NCBI GenBank assembly: GCA_009741485.1
Contig: CM019214.1
Location: forward strand, 465,535 to 529,534
Direction: 5' to 3'
DNA: 64,000 nucleotides
Source of the DNA: Malurus cyaneus samueli
Taxonomy: Eukaryota > Chordata > Aves > Passeriformes > Maluridae
Shown piece by piece: positions 1 to 11,096 of this stretch (positions are counted from its first letter, which is position 1; every line of letters begins with the position of its first letter). The notes beneath the pieces are model-generated. The model worked only from the letters and a program-made list of their open reading frames with translations. It was not told the DNA's origin and ran no database searches. The position numbers and the translations under genes were made by a program.

Positions 1-2862
1 TGGTTTGATTTGAAGTTTGACACCCTATGCTGCTGCACAGTGTGTGTCATGAGTGTCAGCTGGCTGTCCAGACACATGGAACCCAGTAAAACACAGAACT
101 ATTTCAGACATTCATTCTGGAGCTGGCAGAGCCTAACTATCCTTTTGTGTGATCATTCTCTTAATCAGAAATGCTGTTACAAACATCCCTCTTAAACCAC
201 TGCAGTCCAGTTCCAAGCTAGAAACTCTCCCCTCCACGTTTGCACCTCTGTGGAGGTTAGATGACATGAAGAATAGACCAAGAACAGGATTTATGAAAAG
301 CTGCCCCTGATACAGTGAGGAGCATGTTTGACCTTCCATCTCCAAACCCCACTGTTTTCTACTGGTGTGGTGAAAAACCACCATGACTGTGCAGTGTCTG
401 TGGGTGCTGAGTGCCCTGCTGCCACCAGGCTGATAAGCGGAAGCTGCCTGCATTTGCTGTCAAAGTTTTCTTTCTTCTTTCTCGTACTACTGCTTATTTA
501 ACACTTTGTCCCGATGATATCTGGCTGACAGCTGTGCATTGAGAAAGCACAGAATGAACTGTTTTTGCAAATTTTGTTATCGCTGAAACAGTGACAAAAC
601 ACTCAGGACTTGCAGGAATTCCATTGTCAGGAAAAGCCATTCTAGTAAAAGGTTAATGACTTCTGACAGAAACGTGTGATTTTAAGACTCGGAACTTACA
701 ATAAATAGTATTGAAATGCATGCTAAACAGTCTTAGTGTAATTATGTACTAAAAACTGTATTGACAATATTTACAGCTGCTAAGCACATTAAGATAGAAG
801 GTTCCTACAAGCAATTCTAGAGTATCAATTTATATACATATGTTTATTATATGTATTATAGATAAGAAACTAGTAATTCCAAATTCAGCTGAGGAAAAAC
901 ATTTTGGAAAGAGCAATTAAGTTGCAAACATCGATATTACAATGTAGAGTTTGAAAAAAAAAGTCAGAATTGGTTTTGGTGTCTTCAGAATGAGCCTCCC
1001 TGGATCTAAAGCGATTTGGTGTCAATGGGAAGGCTCCTCTAAGTAGTGTTTTGGAGGTTTAGAAACTCTTTACAGTCATCAAAATCAAAGCAAAAGCCTT
1101 GCCTCTGGACAGACAGAAACAGCTTGGAAGCATACAAAAAACATGCAATGAAAATCAAAAGCAGGATGGTCTTTCCTGAACAGCAGGAATTTCCTTTTAA
1201 CTTGTATAGCCTTGGATTGCTTAGGAGAGGTGGAGTCTGTGGCCAGAAGAACATTTTTGGGCATGATGTGTATAAATAGGGCTGGGCCTCAGGAATCCTT
1301 GTCTTTGTGGTTATGTGTCCATCTGCCCATATTTTGATGCAAATGTGAGCATTTCATAGTAACTCTAAAAGAAAAAATAAACCACAGAAACAGAGAAACA
1401 TTAAGAGTTGTGTAAAAGGATGTAAAATCTCACAAATTGTCTACTGACACAATGCTGATGGATTTTGTTCAGCCCTACATGAAAGCTAAAATTGCGTCAC
1501 TGAAATCTGGAAAATTTCCCCCAACAAAACAGATAATTTCCTCTCAAATAAACTGCTTCTAAGTAATTAAAAGGACAGGATAAAAAAAGTTTTCCTAGTG
1601 TAATTAGAGTTGCTCAAACTAATGGTCCAAGGAATTCCCAAATACTCAGATGCCCTCTTAATTGCAGCTGAGCAGCTATAATGGTGAAAAGCAGTTCCAG
1701 ATAACTCAGGGCTGGAGGGTAGACAAGCTGTAAAACTCATTCTTGCTGGAAAACCTGCCAAGGCCAAGCACTGAAGGTGACAGCTGCATTCAGCATCATT
1801 TCCCCATTCTGCAATAAAGTTGACAAATTAAGTGACATTTAAAACAAGAAATCTTGCTTGAGTGTGTGTGCAAAAATATGCCTTCACTTCACTCCTGGAA
1901 GGTACTATCCTGCTAAGGCTGAGGAAATGGCTGTATCAAGGGACAAAAACCCCAAATATTTTAAAAGCAAAGGGCTGTCTTTTCTGCACACATCCCTATT
2001 CTCGTTAAATATGAAGGATGAAGACCAATTCTTCCCACAGTACAAAGACATTCTCAGCTTTAAGTAGATTTAACTAGACGGCTTCATTGGGTACTCTTTC
2101 CATTAGGCATATGTTTAAGCACCTCAGCAAGCCCAGGGCTGATTTTTCAAACGATTTTATAGCATAAGTAAACAGCAATAAAAAGGATTTGAGAAATAAA
2201 TTTTCTAAGAAAATCCTCATTAGTTTCTAGATTTTGAGGTTAAAACAAGATCCTCTCCCAACAAAGGGTGTGAAAGAGGACCTGTTTTTGCAAAGGGGCT
2301 TTGAAGCCAGGTCTTTATTGCACCCTAAAACACCACAGGTCTTTCTGAAAAGGTGGCCACATGGACACGCAACTGATTTAAAAATATCCATACGTACTTT
2401 CTGATTATTACTTGTAATTGGCCAGTTGATCTTTGCATAATATTCACATGTTTTTGTGTTTAAAATATGATCTGGGACCAATCTTTCAACAAGTATGTTA
2501 GTGCTAAAGATTGCACATCGAGGCAGACAGGTCAAACATTTCGGGGCTTGGCACTCAGTAAATCGTGCATGAAATTCTTATTTCAGCTCATACTGAGATC
2601 TCAGCTTATACTGAGATCTTCGTGTCCAGGGGGGTTTTAGGTGGGAAGGGGTGGAGTTTGGGGTGGAAGAAGCAGCCTGACACATTCAATCCAGTCCAGT
2701 GGAGGGAGAGCCACTGTGGAAGGCTGGCTAGCTGAGAAGGGTCATGTAGACATGTTATAGCATAGCAAGATAGAAAAATACAAGCATCACACTCAGCTAG
2801 AATAATTGCTGAGATTGTGTGAACAATTCTTCTGAAGCAATAGGAAAGCAATGCAAGGACAT
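1..2862. other. Anonymous left flank, no gene recognised
   Basis: AT-rich anonymous DNA. The short open frames, including a 106-codon frame on the minus strand near 133-453 and a 102-codon frame near 2,227-2,535, show no recognisable domain, no codon bias that stands out and no neighbouring exon-like frame with splice sites I could defend. A small tandem duplication of 18 bp (two slightly different units containing TACTGAGATCT) lies at about 2,584-2,619. I see no LTR or LINE fragment that I can name before 2,863. Confidence 0.6.
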
Positions 2863-3121
2863 CATGTTTTTAAGCCGCTGGAAAGTCCCTACAAGATACT
2901 TGTGTTAGTTAGCCCTGGGAAAAAGTAGAAGTAGATAAGGGAAATGGCAAGTGAATCATTAAAGGTGGAGTTGACATTTAGGACGTGGACCTATGAGATA
3001 TATGTATTACAGAATATGTATGCGCTAATTATGTGTGCTATAAAACTTAGACATTGTTTGCAATAAATGGAAGTTTGCTTATAACTCATATTGAGTGGTC
3101 TGAGTCTTCCCTTCTGTGACA
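2863..3121 (+). mobile_element. Partial solo LTR, family B (endogenous retrovirus)
   Basis: The 3' half matches, base for base over long stretches, the LTR at 27,695-27,934. Both have a TATA-like TATAAAAC/TATATAA region, an AATAAA signal followed by GAAGTTTGCTT, and the terminal stretch TATTGAGTGGTC then CTTCCCTTCTG and GACA. This is the U3-R-U5 arrangement of a short retroviral LTR. The end at 3,121 is clear from the CA terminus shared with the other copy. The start is uncertain because the 5' part has diverged; I placed it where similarity to the sister copy (TGTTTTT..GGAAAG) begins. No internal viral genes follow it, so it is probably a solo LTR. Confidence 0.7.
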
Positions 3122-3419
3122 AGCCACTAACGTGTGCTGGGGGTATCCAGGGGGTCTCTCTGTGTTTACCACAAACATCTCCTGCCTTTGAGATCGCTTT
3201 GGCCAGCACTTCTTGGTGCTGTGCAGGAGATAAACCCACCCTGGGCTGATGACTGGCAACACACCTTCCCCAGTGGACCAATAGTCCATACGTTACCAGA
3301 GATGGAGAAGCAGAGTGCTCAGCCGTGTGGTTTATTCCAGGAATTTATTCCCAAAGGGACCAGGGATGAAAGAGGGAGCTGTGGGGTTACCTGGCTATGG
3401 ATATATCCCTCAGGGCCCG
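3122..3419. other. Spacer between two LTRs, content unknown
   Basis: About 300 bp of moderately GC-rich sequence between the family B LTR end and the family A LTR start. A 96-codon open frame (3,134-3,424, plus strand) crosses it but resembles no protein I know and runs into the LTR. It could be relic retroviral internal sequence, but I see no primer-binding site next to the LTR end and do not claim it. Confidence 0.4.
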
Positions 3420-3726
3420 TGTAGGGAGTGTTAACAGCTTGCATGGGAGAAAAACGCCACATCCTTGGCTGTCTTCAGAAAAAGAGATTGGGAATGTAGA
3501 ATTGATAATGCAGGTGGCTTACAATTATAAACATTACTAATACTGTAGCTTTTACAAACCTACCCATCCTATGCTGTTGAGTAGAAAGTGACAGCCTCAC
3601 TGACCAATGTATGTGTGACACAAATGTGTGCACTGGTTGCTAAAGTGGATAAAAGGGGCCTGTCCCAGAATAAAGGGGTTACTTTTTGTGTGTGTATATG
3701 TGTGTCTTTGTGTCTGTTATTTTAGA
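3420..3726 (+). mobile_element. Solo LTR, family A, 3' end truncated
   Basis: Starts TGTAGGGAGTGTTAACAG, as do the copies at 9,832, 17,833 and 45,763. Visible LTR signals are a CCAAT box (GACCAATG near 3,602), a TATA-like GATAAAAG at 3,648-3,655 and AATAAA at 3,669-3,674, in the correct U3-to-R order. Full copies end with TGTCGGCTGTCTGGCCAACAG plus GACA. This copy leaves the family after TCTGTTATTTT, so about the last 30 bp of U5 are missing. No retroviral coding sequence is attached. Endogenous retrovirus class is not certain. Confidence 0.85.
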
Positions 3727-3984
3727 GAGAAGGTAAAGGGGAACACAACGACCAATGGGGGGAAGGGGTAGGCAGAGAGAGAGGTCACATCAAATCCAAC
3801 CAGGGCATCAGGATTTACATATTCATGGCAAAAACAATTTCATTCCCAGTGAGGTTATAAAACTATTCCCACCATTGTGTGCTAACTATCCCAGGACTGT
3901 CCAAGCCCTTCAGCATTTTCTGGGGTGGTTTCATCTACCACAAGAAGCCACCATGATGGTCGGGGCCATGCCACAGAACATTTG

Positions 3985-4258
3985 TGGGGCAGCTGGGGAA
4001 GCTGGAGCTGTTCAGGCTGGGAAGGGAGGGCTCAGAGGGAATGAACTCACTGCCCACAGCTGATGGCTACAGAGCAGAGAGAACCAGGCTCCTATCAGGG
4101 GTTAACAGCAAAAAAAAACAAGAAATGAGCACAAGTTAAAGCCATTAGCCATATGGAGAGCAATTCTCCATGAGTGGCCAGACACTGGAACCAGTAACCA
4201 GAAAGCTCAAGGGGTCGCCAGCCTTGGAAATATTCAAAACTCATGGACAAACTAGTTT
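3985..4258 (+). mobile_element. CR1 LINE 3'-region fragment (old)
   Basis: The stretch reads like the CR1 non-LTR retrotransposon 3' part: GCTGGAGCTGTTCAGGCTGG, then a degenerate 'cleared of adjectives' zone, then GACACTGGAACC...AAATATTCAAAACTCATGGACAA. These are hallmark pieces of avian CR1 3' ends in the right order. It is degraded and lacks both the reverse transcriptase and the terminal 8-bp tail repeats. The orientation is plus. The exact ends are soft. Confidence 0.65.
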
Positions 4259-5659
4259 TAATTTTAAATTTCACCTGGTTTTAGCAGGGAGGATGAATCA
4301 TTGAACTCAAAAATACCCTTGCAGCTTATACAATTCAGTAATTGTGCGATCTTCTCCATACAAGAATTTAAATGCACATACATTTTTGGCAAATGTTATC
4401 AAGGCACTTTCTGGTGGCATTTGCATCTGGGTGTTGTCATTTGCATATCCAGAAATTCCTGGGTGTTAAGCAGTATGCAGGTTTTAAAATTCCCCTTTTT
4501 TCCATTTTAACTGTTTAACTGTGTTGTCTGACATCAAAATAAAAAAAAAAAATAGGAGCAGGCAAAACCCCTTTTCTTTTATTGAATCTAAGATACAGAA
4601 TAGTATTTTCCCTTAAAAATATCTTTTCCCCCCAAAACCAGTAAGATTGAATATATACTCTTATATGACTGTACTCTGAAAAGAGAAAAATATAAGCAAG
4701 CATCATGATGGATGATTTAAATTACAAATAAATCTTTTTATTGCCACAACTGGAGTATAATAAACCCATAACTCAGCTTCATGTATCTTGACCTAAGGAT
4801 GCATGAACTTGTTCAAAACAGTGGTACCTTTCTAAGTACCACAGGTTCAATATTTCTCATTTCTCTTTTTCTCTAGACACACACAAAGAAACCCATTAAA
4901 TGTTTCAGATTTAGCCAATACATTTGAATATATTTTTTTTCTGTTTCCTCTGAATTCTGTCCAAAGTGAGAAGTATTTCTCAGTGGCTCAGACAGTAAAC
5001 ACAATAAAGAGGGAGATTTTTTTGAAAGCATAGGAAAATAGAAATAATAGCAGTCCTGTCTCTGACTAATGGTCAGATGTTAAAATTCTGTCTTCAACAG
5101 CAGCCAGAACCAGATACCTAAAGTGGAGTCTAACAGGGAGGTGTATAAACTACTCACCCTGAAAACTCCTTCAGCCTCCACCAATCTGCAGCTCAGGGAC
5201 TTTCAGAGCCTGAGGTGATTTCCATGTACTCTGCAAGCTCCATAGATTGGTGAGTGCTAATGGCCAGCTTAGTCCATCATTCTTATGTATGAAGTCAGGA
5301 TTGTTGATTTCCAGTATGTCCCATTGCAGATTAAATTTTCTTTTTTTCTTATTTTACTACCCAATCCCTGGTCATGCAATATTTTTTCTGCAGTTCTGCA
5401 CAATCAGCTTTCATCTCTATTACTCTGAAGAGTTTAGTATCATCAGTACAAGTTTGTCAGCAGACTATATTCACCCACTTCTACAGAATGTTATACATAA
5501 ATTAATTCATAAATTCATATTTTGCACTCCACAGGTCTTGGCACAAAGCATTCTGGATCTCTCTTCCCTGGGAAAACTCCCTATTTTAATCCTCTTTTAC
5601 CTATCTTTTAAACAACTATTTACTTTTTTGTCTTCCTTCTTATTCTTGGAAGCCTAATC

Positions 5660-5985
5660 CGGTAAAGGAATCTTGGGGGAAGTGAACAAAGAGTGGTGCT
5701 GATCTCTTCTCCCTGGTATCCAGTGACAGCCTGTGTGGGAATGGTTCAAAGCTGTGCTGTCAGGGGAGGTTTTGACTGTTTTAGAGACATTAAGAAGCAT
5801 TTCTTTGCTGAGAAGGTGGTAAAAAAGTGGAACAGGTTTCCTGGAGAAGTGGTGGATGCTCCAAGACATCAATGTTTGAGAGGCATTCAGACAGTGCTCT
5901 TAACAATGTGATTTAACTTTTGGTCACCCTGAAGTGGTCGGGGTGTTGGGAAAGATATTCCTTGAAAATCCTCTCCAACTATTCT
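5660..5985 (+). mobile_element. CR1 LINE 3' end, copy 1
   Basis: Diagnostic CR1 3' features are visible in order: a TCTTCTCCCTGG motif, GGGGAGGTTTTGACTG, TTAAGAAGCATTTCTTTGC, AAGTGGAACAGGTTTCCTGG, GTGGATGCTCC, and the CR1-type closing TTGAAAATCCTCTCCAAC followed directly by ATTCT units. Canonical CR1 ends in tandem ATTCTATG; here that tail has become the microsatellite that follows. The 72-codon open frame here is translation of this non-coding 3' region, not a gene. No reverse-transcriptase domain is present. Confidence 0.85.
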
Positions 5986-6356
5986 ATTCTATTCTATTCT
6001 ATTCTATTCTATTCTATCTATTCTATTCTATTCTATCTATTCTATTCTATTTCTATTCTAATTCTATTCCATTCTATTCATTCTATTCATTCCATTCATT
6101 CATCATTCATCCATCATTATTCTATTCTATTATTCTATCTATTCTTCTATTCTATTCTATTCTATTCTATTCTATTCTTGATTGTATTGTATTGTATTGT
6201 ATTGTATTGTATTGTATTGTAATTATTTCTATTTTCTATTTCTATTTCTATTTTCTATTTTTATTTCTATTTCTATTTCTATTTCTATTTCTATTTCTAT
6301 TTCTATTTCTATATTTCTATTTCTTTTTATTTCTATTTCTATTTCTATTTCTATTC
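5980..6356 (+). repeat. Compound microsatellite (TTCTA)n-(TATTG)n-(TTTCTA)n, copy 1
   Basis: Three consecutive blocks: a pentanucleotide TTCTA block with interruptions (5,980 to about 6,180), a pure TATTG block (about 6,183-6,221), and a hexanucleotide TTTCTA block (about 6,225-6,356). It begins exactly at the tail of the CR1 3' end. Because none of the units produces stops in several frames, long F/Y/L/S/I-rich open frames run through it; these are not genes. Copy 2 at 14,019-14,369 has different block lengths and TTCCA variants. Confidence 0.97.
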
Positions 6357-9300
6357 TGTTCTTCAAACTGCTTGGAAACTTATATGGACAGTGTCAACCA
6401 GGCCTGCTGCAGCTACATTCAAACACCAATAGGAGACACACCTTTCCAGTACAAAAGATGTGGACTGACATCCTCCAGACATGATATTCATTCTTATTTC
6501 TTACTAAGGTTCTACTCCTTATGGATTCAACAGATCTGCTCAGTACCTGACATCAGATTTTCCCTAGTCCCCTTGAAAATCCGTATTCCTAACAAATGGC
6601 AGAAACCAAGGAGTTCTCCAAGAGACTCTCTACACCACAACTAGTAGTTGAGCTGCTTTATCCCCACATTCCTCTGGCATGCTGAGGTAAATACCCTCTT
6701 GTCCTGGTGACTCGCTGTTCTTTATTTGGTGTCTTTGTTCTAAAATCAGTCACACACTTTTGGTGATTTGAAAGTTCAAAGTTGAGCTAAGTGCAAAGCA
6801 TATTATATTCCAAAGTTGTGCAAGTGCCTCGCTCCTATTGGTAAGAAACAGTTACCAATATGTCTAACAGTTACCAATCTAATGTCTTCAGATGAGCTAA
6901 ATTCCATAGGTGTAAGTATATATAGGCTAAATGAGACAGATTCCATAGGTATAAGTATTTTCTAAATTGAAGTATGCATTCAAGTGCTTTAGGTAGACCT
7001 GCTATACACCCACTCCATGCTTAAAGAGTGATGAAATCCCAGCTCCATAGTCCTGCCCTTGTCTTGAGGCACCCAATCTCCTTCAGTCTTATGTACCTTT
7101 AGGATTGTTCAGTTGACAAAATATAATCAAATGCCTAAGCACAGCAGAAATGCCACTGATGTGGGTCTACACCAGTGAATTACATTCATAAAGTACTGTT
7201 ATTCTCTGCAATTATTTTGCACAAAAGCACGCAAAAAGGGGAGAAATAAAAGCTGAAAAAAATAAAACATTTCATCCACTGGTGTAACCTCCTCTCCCAG
7301 TTAGCACATTTCCACTGGCACATGGTAACTTATTATGTCAAGGTAACGTGCTCATGGACTCAGTTTTTTAGCAAGAGCTCAGCAGACCATAGGTTCCAAC
7401 AGACCAGCGCAATCCTGATCTATATTTTTCTGTGGTGGGAAAAAAAATATGAGCTCACTGCTTCAGAGCCTGAAAGTTTTTGTGCAGCAATATGAAATTT
7501 TAAGTAGATCCATTATATATCCCTATGGATTTAGAGAGAATGCACTTCCTTGCCTCTGGAATAATTCTTGGATGCAAAAAAAAAAAATGTCTCTCCCTCT
7601 AATCTGTCTTTCTGGCAACAAGGCCAGCCCTTTATCATTGCCCTAATGTTGTCAATTACTTCCAGTTAATGCCAGATCACTCTCATTAACGTCAAGAAAA
7701 CATAAGCTCCTCTTTTTCCCTGAATTCCCCTTACAGAGGCAAGTTTTGCCTGTAGTGGAATGTGTGCCCAAATGCAGTCAGTGGGAATTGCTGTGTGAGG
7801 CTGTAAACACGCTGCCTGCCTAATGTTCATGCTGTTTAAGACCTGGGAAGAGGAATAAAAGAAGTTTCATCTCTGTATGCCTCTCTTCTAACTCAAAGTA
7901 GGGATTAGGATTTGTGAACTTTTTTCCATTGTAAACTAACAGGCATAATAATCCTATCAGCACTTGCATTTTTGCACTGGTGACTTCACTGAGCAGTTTG
8001 TATCTACCTTAGACAATACACACAAAAATTAATTTAATAAAAATATTCAGCCAGTGCAGCATGGCAGCCCATCACCTCACCAAATCCCCTCCCTCACCTC
8101 ACACCACCTCCAACATCTCCCAGCTGCAAATCAGCACCACTACTCATCAGCACCACATTTGGCAAAAGCTTTTTTTACATAAATCTGTACCAGAGGAATC
8201 CATGGTGTTGGGAGTAGGGGGGACAGCGAGGGGAACTCCAATTATTAAAGCTCCATTTTACCATCGGTGGGAAAAAAATAGAACTGAAAGAAATGGTTTT
8301 AGAAAGGATTTAAGCTGCCCACCCACAGCATGTACTCAGCATGTGTATTCAGGTCAGCATACTATTTCCTATGAGTCACGTTCAGCTGTGCCTTAGCTGC
8401 ATATTTTAGTCAGAGTGATTTTAGCTGAAGCCTGTGCTGTGAGGAGGTTGGCAGTGTCCAAATTTGTTCTGGTATCCTGGAATTTGCTCCTTTGAGTGTT
8501 GTGACTCATTATAATCCTGCAGAATTAAACTGTTTGTGTGTACCATTCCCACTGAGCTAATGAAATAGTTAAAAACGCCATCCGTGGCACAGAACAGCAA
8601 CACAATTGTTATGGAATTAATAATACAATATGGAGGTGGGTTAAACAGCTCAGATGCAGCGACACCAGCATTAACCAGCTGAGCATGTTGCTGAGGGAAA
8701 AAGCCAAGGTTTCTTTTCACAGTGCAGCTGCCTGCTCCAAGTTCCTCATTATCCTGCTCTCAGCTGGTAGCATGACTATCGTTTTTGGCTGTACAAATGC
8801 AGGGAAATAGTCACAGAGCTGATCACAGGAGACCACTCAGCTCACAGAGGGGTGGATGCTCACCCAGGCTTGCTCTGCTGCCACTGGCATCTCCCAGCCC
8901 CTGCTGGCTCTCTGCAGCCCATGGCTTGGGTGCCATAAGCTGATTAAATCACAACCATTGCTGTTACATCTGCAAGAGAAACAGAAGCTCCAACTCCAAA
9001 TCCACCCAGTGAAATATCCATGCTCTCACCTTCTCTAACTCGTCCTGGTCCCCTGAACACTGTAGAGTACACTTTGCTGGAATTTAGCTGCTTACATGAG
9101 TTTTATGGCTCCTTAAGTCTTGCCCAGCCCTTTGAAAACCCAAGCCCAAGGACTTTGGCACTCGTGGTGTTGCAGCAGCAAGTTGTGTTGTTAAGAGATG
9201 CTTTTTATCTTACAGTTCTTCAGGACACCTCTAATGCCTGTTAGGGTGTCAGGCACCACGGCCCCAAAGGAGAGGGATCTCCAAAGCTTCTTGCACACTG

Positions 9301-9831
9301 AGTGGAGTAGGAGAACAGCCAGAAACACCACAGCAGAGCAGAGAGGAAGACCAGGCAGTTTCCAAGATGGTTTTGTTTTCACTGTGAGCAGTGAGCTCAG
9401 TCACTGAGGGATTGAGTCCCTCACCCAACCTTGGCTGCCCACGGGGAGAGGAGCAGCAGAATCACAGCCCTTTCACAGAGGCACAACAATTTACTGACTT
9501 TGTGTGCTCATCACTTGGGATTACAATTAGCACTGCAAGAAGTTGTAAAATTTTAAGGGATGCCTGTCATGTAACATTCTCTTCAACTTAAATTATATCA
9601 AAAATCTGGAGCATATGCTTAATAAATAAGAGCAGAATTAATCCCCTAGCTGTCAGCAACAGTGCTCTGAGATGGTGACTTGCAGCTAATTACATTTCTT
9701 TTTTAAAGGCTGGTTGCAGTCAGTTGGCTTCTGGCTCACAAGGAGAGGAGCCATGGCTGAGATGTGAGAGAACACACCACCACTACAGGGGCATTTGCAC
9801 TTGTGTTAAAATAGTCAAAGCTGAATGGATC
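6357..9831. other. Anonymous DNA in duplication copy 1
   Basis: No recognisable gene or repeat. The block from 7,081 to about 8,600 occurs three times in the window (also 11,097-12,580 and about 15,080-16,600). Short open frames, such as the 99-codon minus-strand frame at 8,421-8,720, are preserved in copy 2 only because the DNA is near identical; they show no protein family features. Confidence 0.6.
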
Positions 9832-10155
9832 TGTAGGGAGTGTTAACAGCCTGCATGGGAGAAAAACGCCATTCCTTGGCTGTCTTGAGAAAAAAGAGAT
9901 TAGAATGTAGAATTGATAATGCAGGTGGCTTAAATTATAAACATTCTAATACTGTAGCTTTTGCAAACCGACCAATCCTATGCTGTTGTAGAAAGTGACA
10001 GCCTCACTGACCAATGTATGTGTGACACAAATGTATGCACGGTTGCTAAAGTGGATTAAAAGAGGCCTGTCCCAGAATAAAGGGTTACTTTTTGTGTGTG
10101 TAATGTGTGTCTTTGTGTCTGTATTTTGTGTCGGCTGTTCTGGCCAACAGTGACA
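9832..10155 (+). mobile_element. Solo LTR, family A, in duplication copy 1
   Basis: Complete family A LTR from TGTAGGGAG to CCAACAGTGACA. It contains a CCAAT box near 10,010, a TATA-like element reading GATTAAAAG (one extra base compared with its twin) and AATAAA. No internal retroviral sequence flanks it. Its twin in copy 2 is at 17,833-18,162 with the same flanks, so the insertion predates the duplication. Single-base deletions relative to the twin, for example in GTAATGTG versus GTATATGTG, suggest poorer base quality here. No clean target-site duplication was found; flanking GGATC and GGACC are only similar. Confidence 0.9.
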
Positions 10156-11035
10156 CGGACCCAAACTCAAAACTCCTCCAACTCAAGGACAGTAGTGCAA
10201 ACTGAGAGCTTGCAACCAATGCCCACCAGCTCTTTATGCCTGAGAAAGGGCACAGGAAATCTTCAACTTTTAATGCAGATTTTAGATCCATTTTTTTTGA
10301 TCCTCGCTTCAGCATCCCTGCTGCCACCACTAACTGGCCAGGACAGGCCACAGAACTGCAATGAAAGCCAGCTAAGAGACTTCAGAGGCTTGTTTTGGGG
10401 TTTTTCAGGAACCTATAATGCCTCCTAATAAAAGGGTTAAGACAGGAGGGGCTATTAGTGACCATAAACTCATACATTATTGGGGGTATTCTTAATAATG
10501 TTATATTCCAAAACATTATTATAAGAGTGAAGCAATCTAACCATCTTAGCAAAGACTTTTTGATTTTTCTTGCTTTTTTCTCTTGGATGAAAGAAACTTT
10601 TTTTTCTGCCTTAATGTCCATTTCCATGCTGAGGCCTATATCCAATGTGGGATATAAGTGCGTGAGTTTTATTAACTGTTTCCTCAAATTCAGGTTGGTA
10701 GTAAAAAACCATACCCCCATGTTATTTGCTAGAGCTAATATTGCAGTAAAATAAGAGAATTTTCATCCAGGAAATGCTTCCTACAGCAAGCTAGTACAAT
10801 ATTTTGGGCCTGTAATTTCAGACTAGTTTGTACCAACCCTCAAATGAGGACTGGAAGTCATTGAGCTCCTGATGAATGAAAAGAACGGTGTGCAATCAAA
10901 TAGCAATTATAAATTACAATCAGCCTTTGGAGTAAGAAGCATCAGTTCAGCTTTGTGTTCGTTCCTAGTGCTGTAAAACCACATCTCATGGCTGGCTTGG
11001 CCCACTGCTCCTCTGCACACTTGGGCACCCCAAAG
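10156..11035. other. Anonymous DNA, end of duplication copy 1
   Basis: No gene or known repeat seen between the family A LTR and the hairpin near the breakpoint. The open frames on both strands around 10,382-10,754 overlap each other, and neither resembles a known protein. Confidence 0.55.
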
Positions 11036-11068
11036 AAAAATGCATTTTTTTCAAAAAAATGCATTTTT
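11036..11068. repeat. Perfect 16-bp hairpin, loop of 1 nt
   Basis: The left arm AAAAATGCATTTTTTT and right arm AAAAAAATGCATTTTT are exact reverse complements separated by a single C. The same hairpin is present in copy 2 at 19,047-19,079. It lies 28 bp before the point where the sequence switches back to block Q at 11,097. Confidence 0.97.
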
Positions 11069-11096
11069 TCCGACATGGCCGCTGATGCCAGTAACT

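Larger units (their letters stand above)
4543..11096. repeat. Segmental duplication, copy 1 (P-Q-R)
   Basis: This 6.5-kb segment reappears at 12,581-19,112 with offsets of about 8,037 bp before the microsatellite and 7,997 bp after it. I treat it as three blocks: P (4,543-7,080), Q (7,081-8,600) and R (8,600-11,096). P and R are almost identical between copies apart from microsatellite length and scattered single-base changes. Q carries a few substitutions. The right end is fixed by the jump at 11,096/11,097, where the sequence leaves block R and re-enters block Q. Contents are a CR1 tail, a compound microsatellite, a solo LTR and anonymous DNA. No gene is recognisable. Confidence 0.9.

Noticed and set aside
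3134..4063. Possible retroviral internal coding sequence between the LTRs at 2,863 and 3,420 and the CR1 fragment
   Set aside because: The two LTRs belong to different families, no primer-binding site or polypurine tract is visible, and the translations show no gag, pol or env motif.
5934..6644. 236-codon and overlapping frames rich in F, Y, L, S and I (also 13,958-14,658)
   Set aside because: Translation of the CR1-derived pentanucleotide and hexanucleotide microsatellite; three overlapping frames are open simultaneously.
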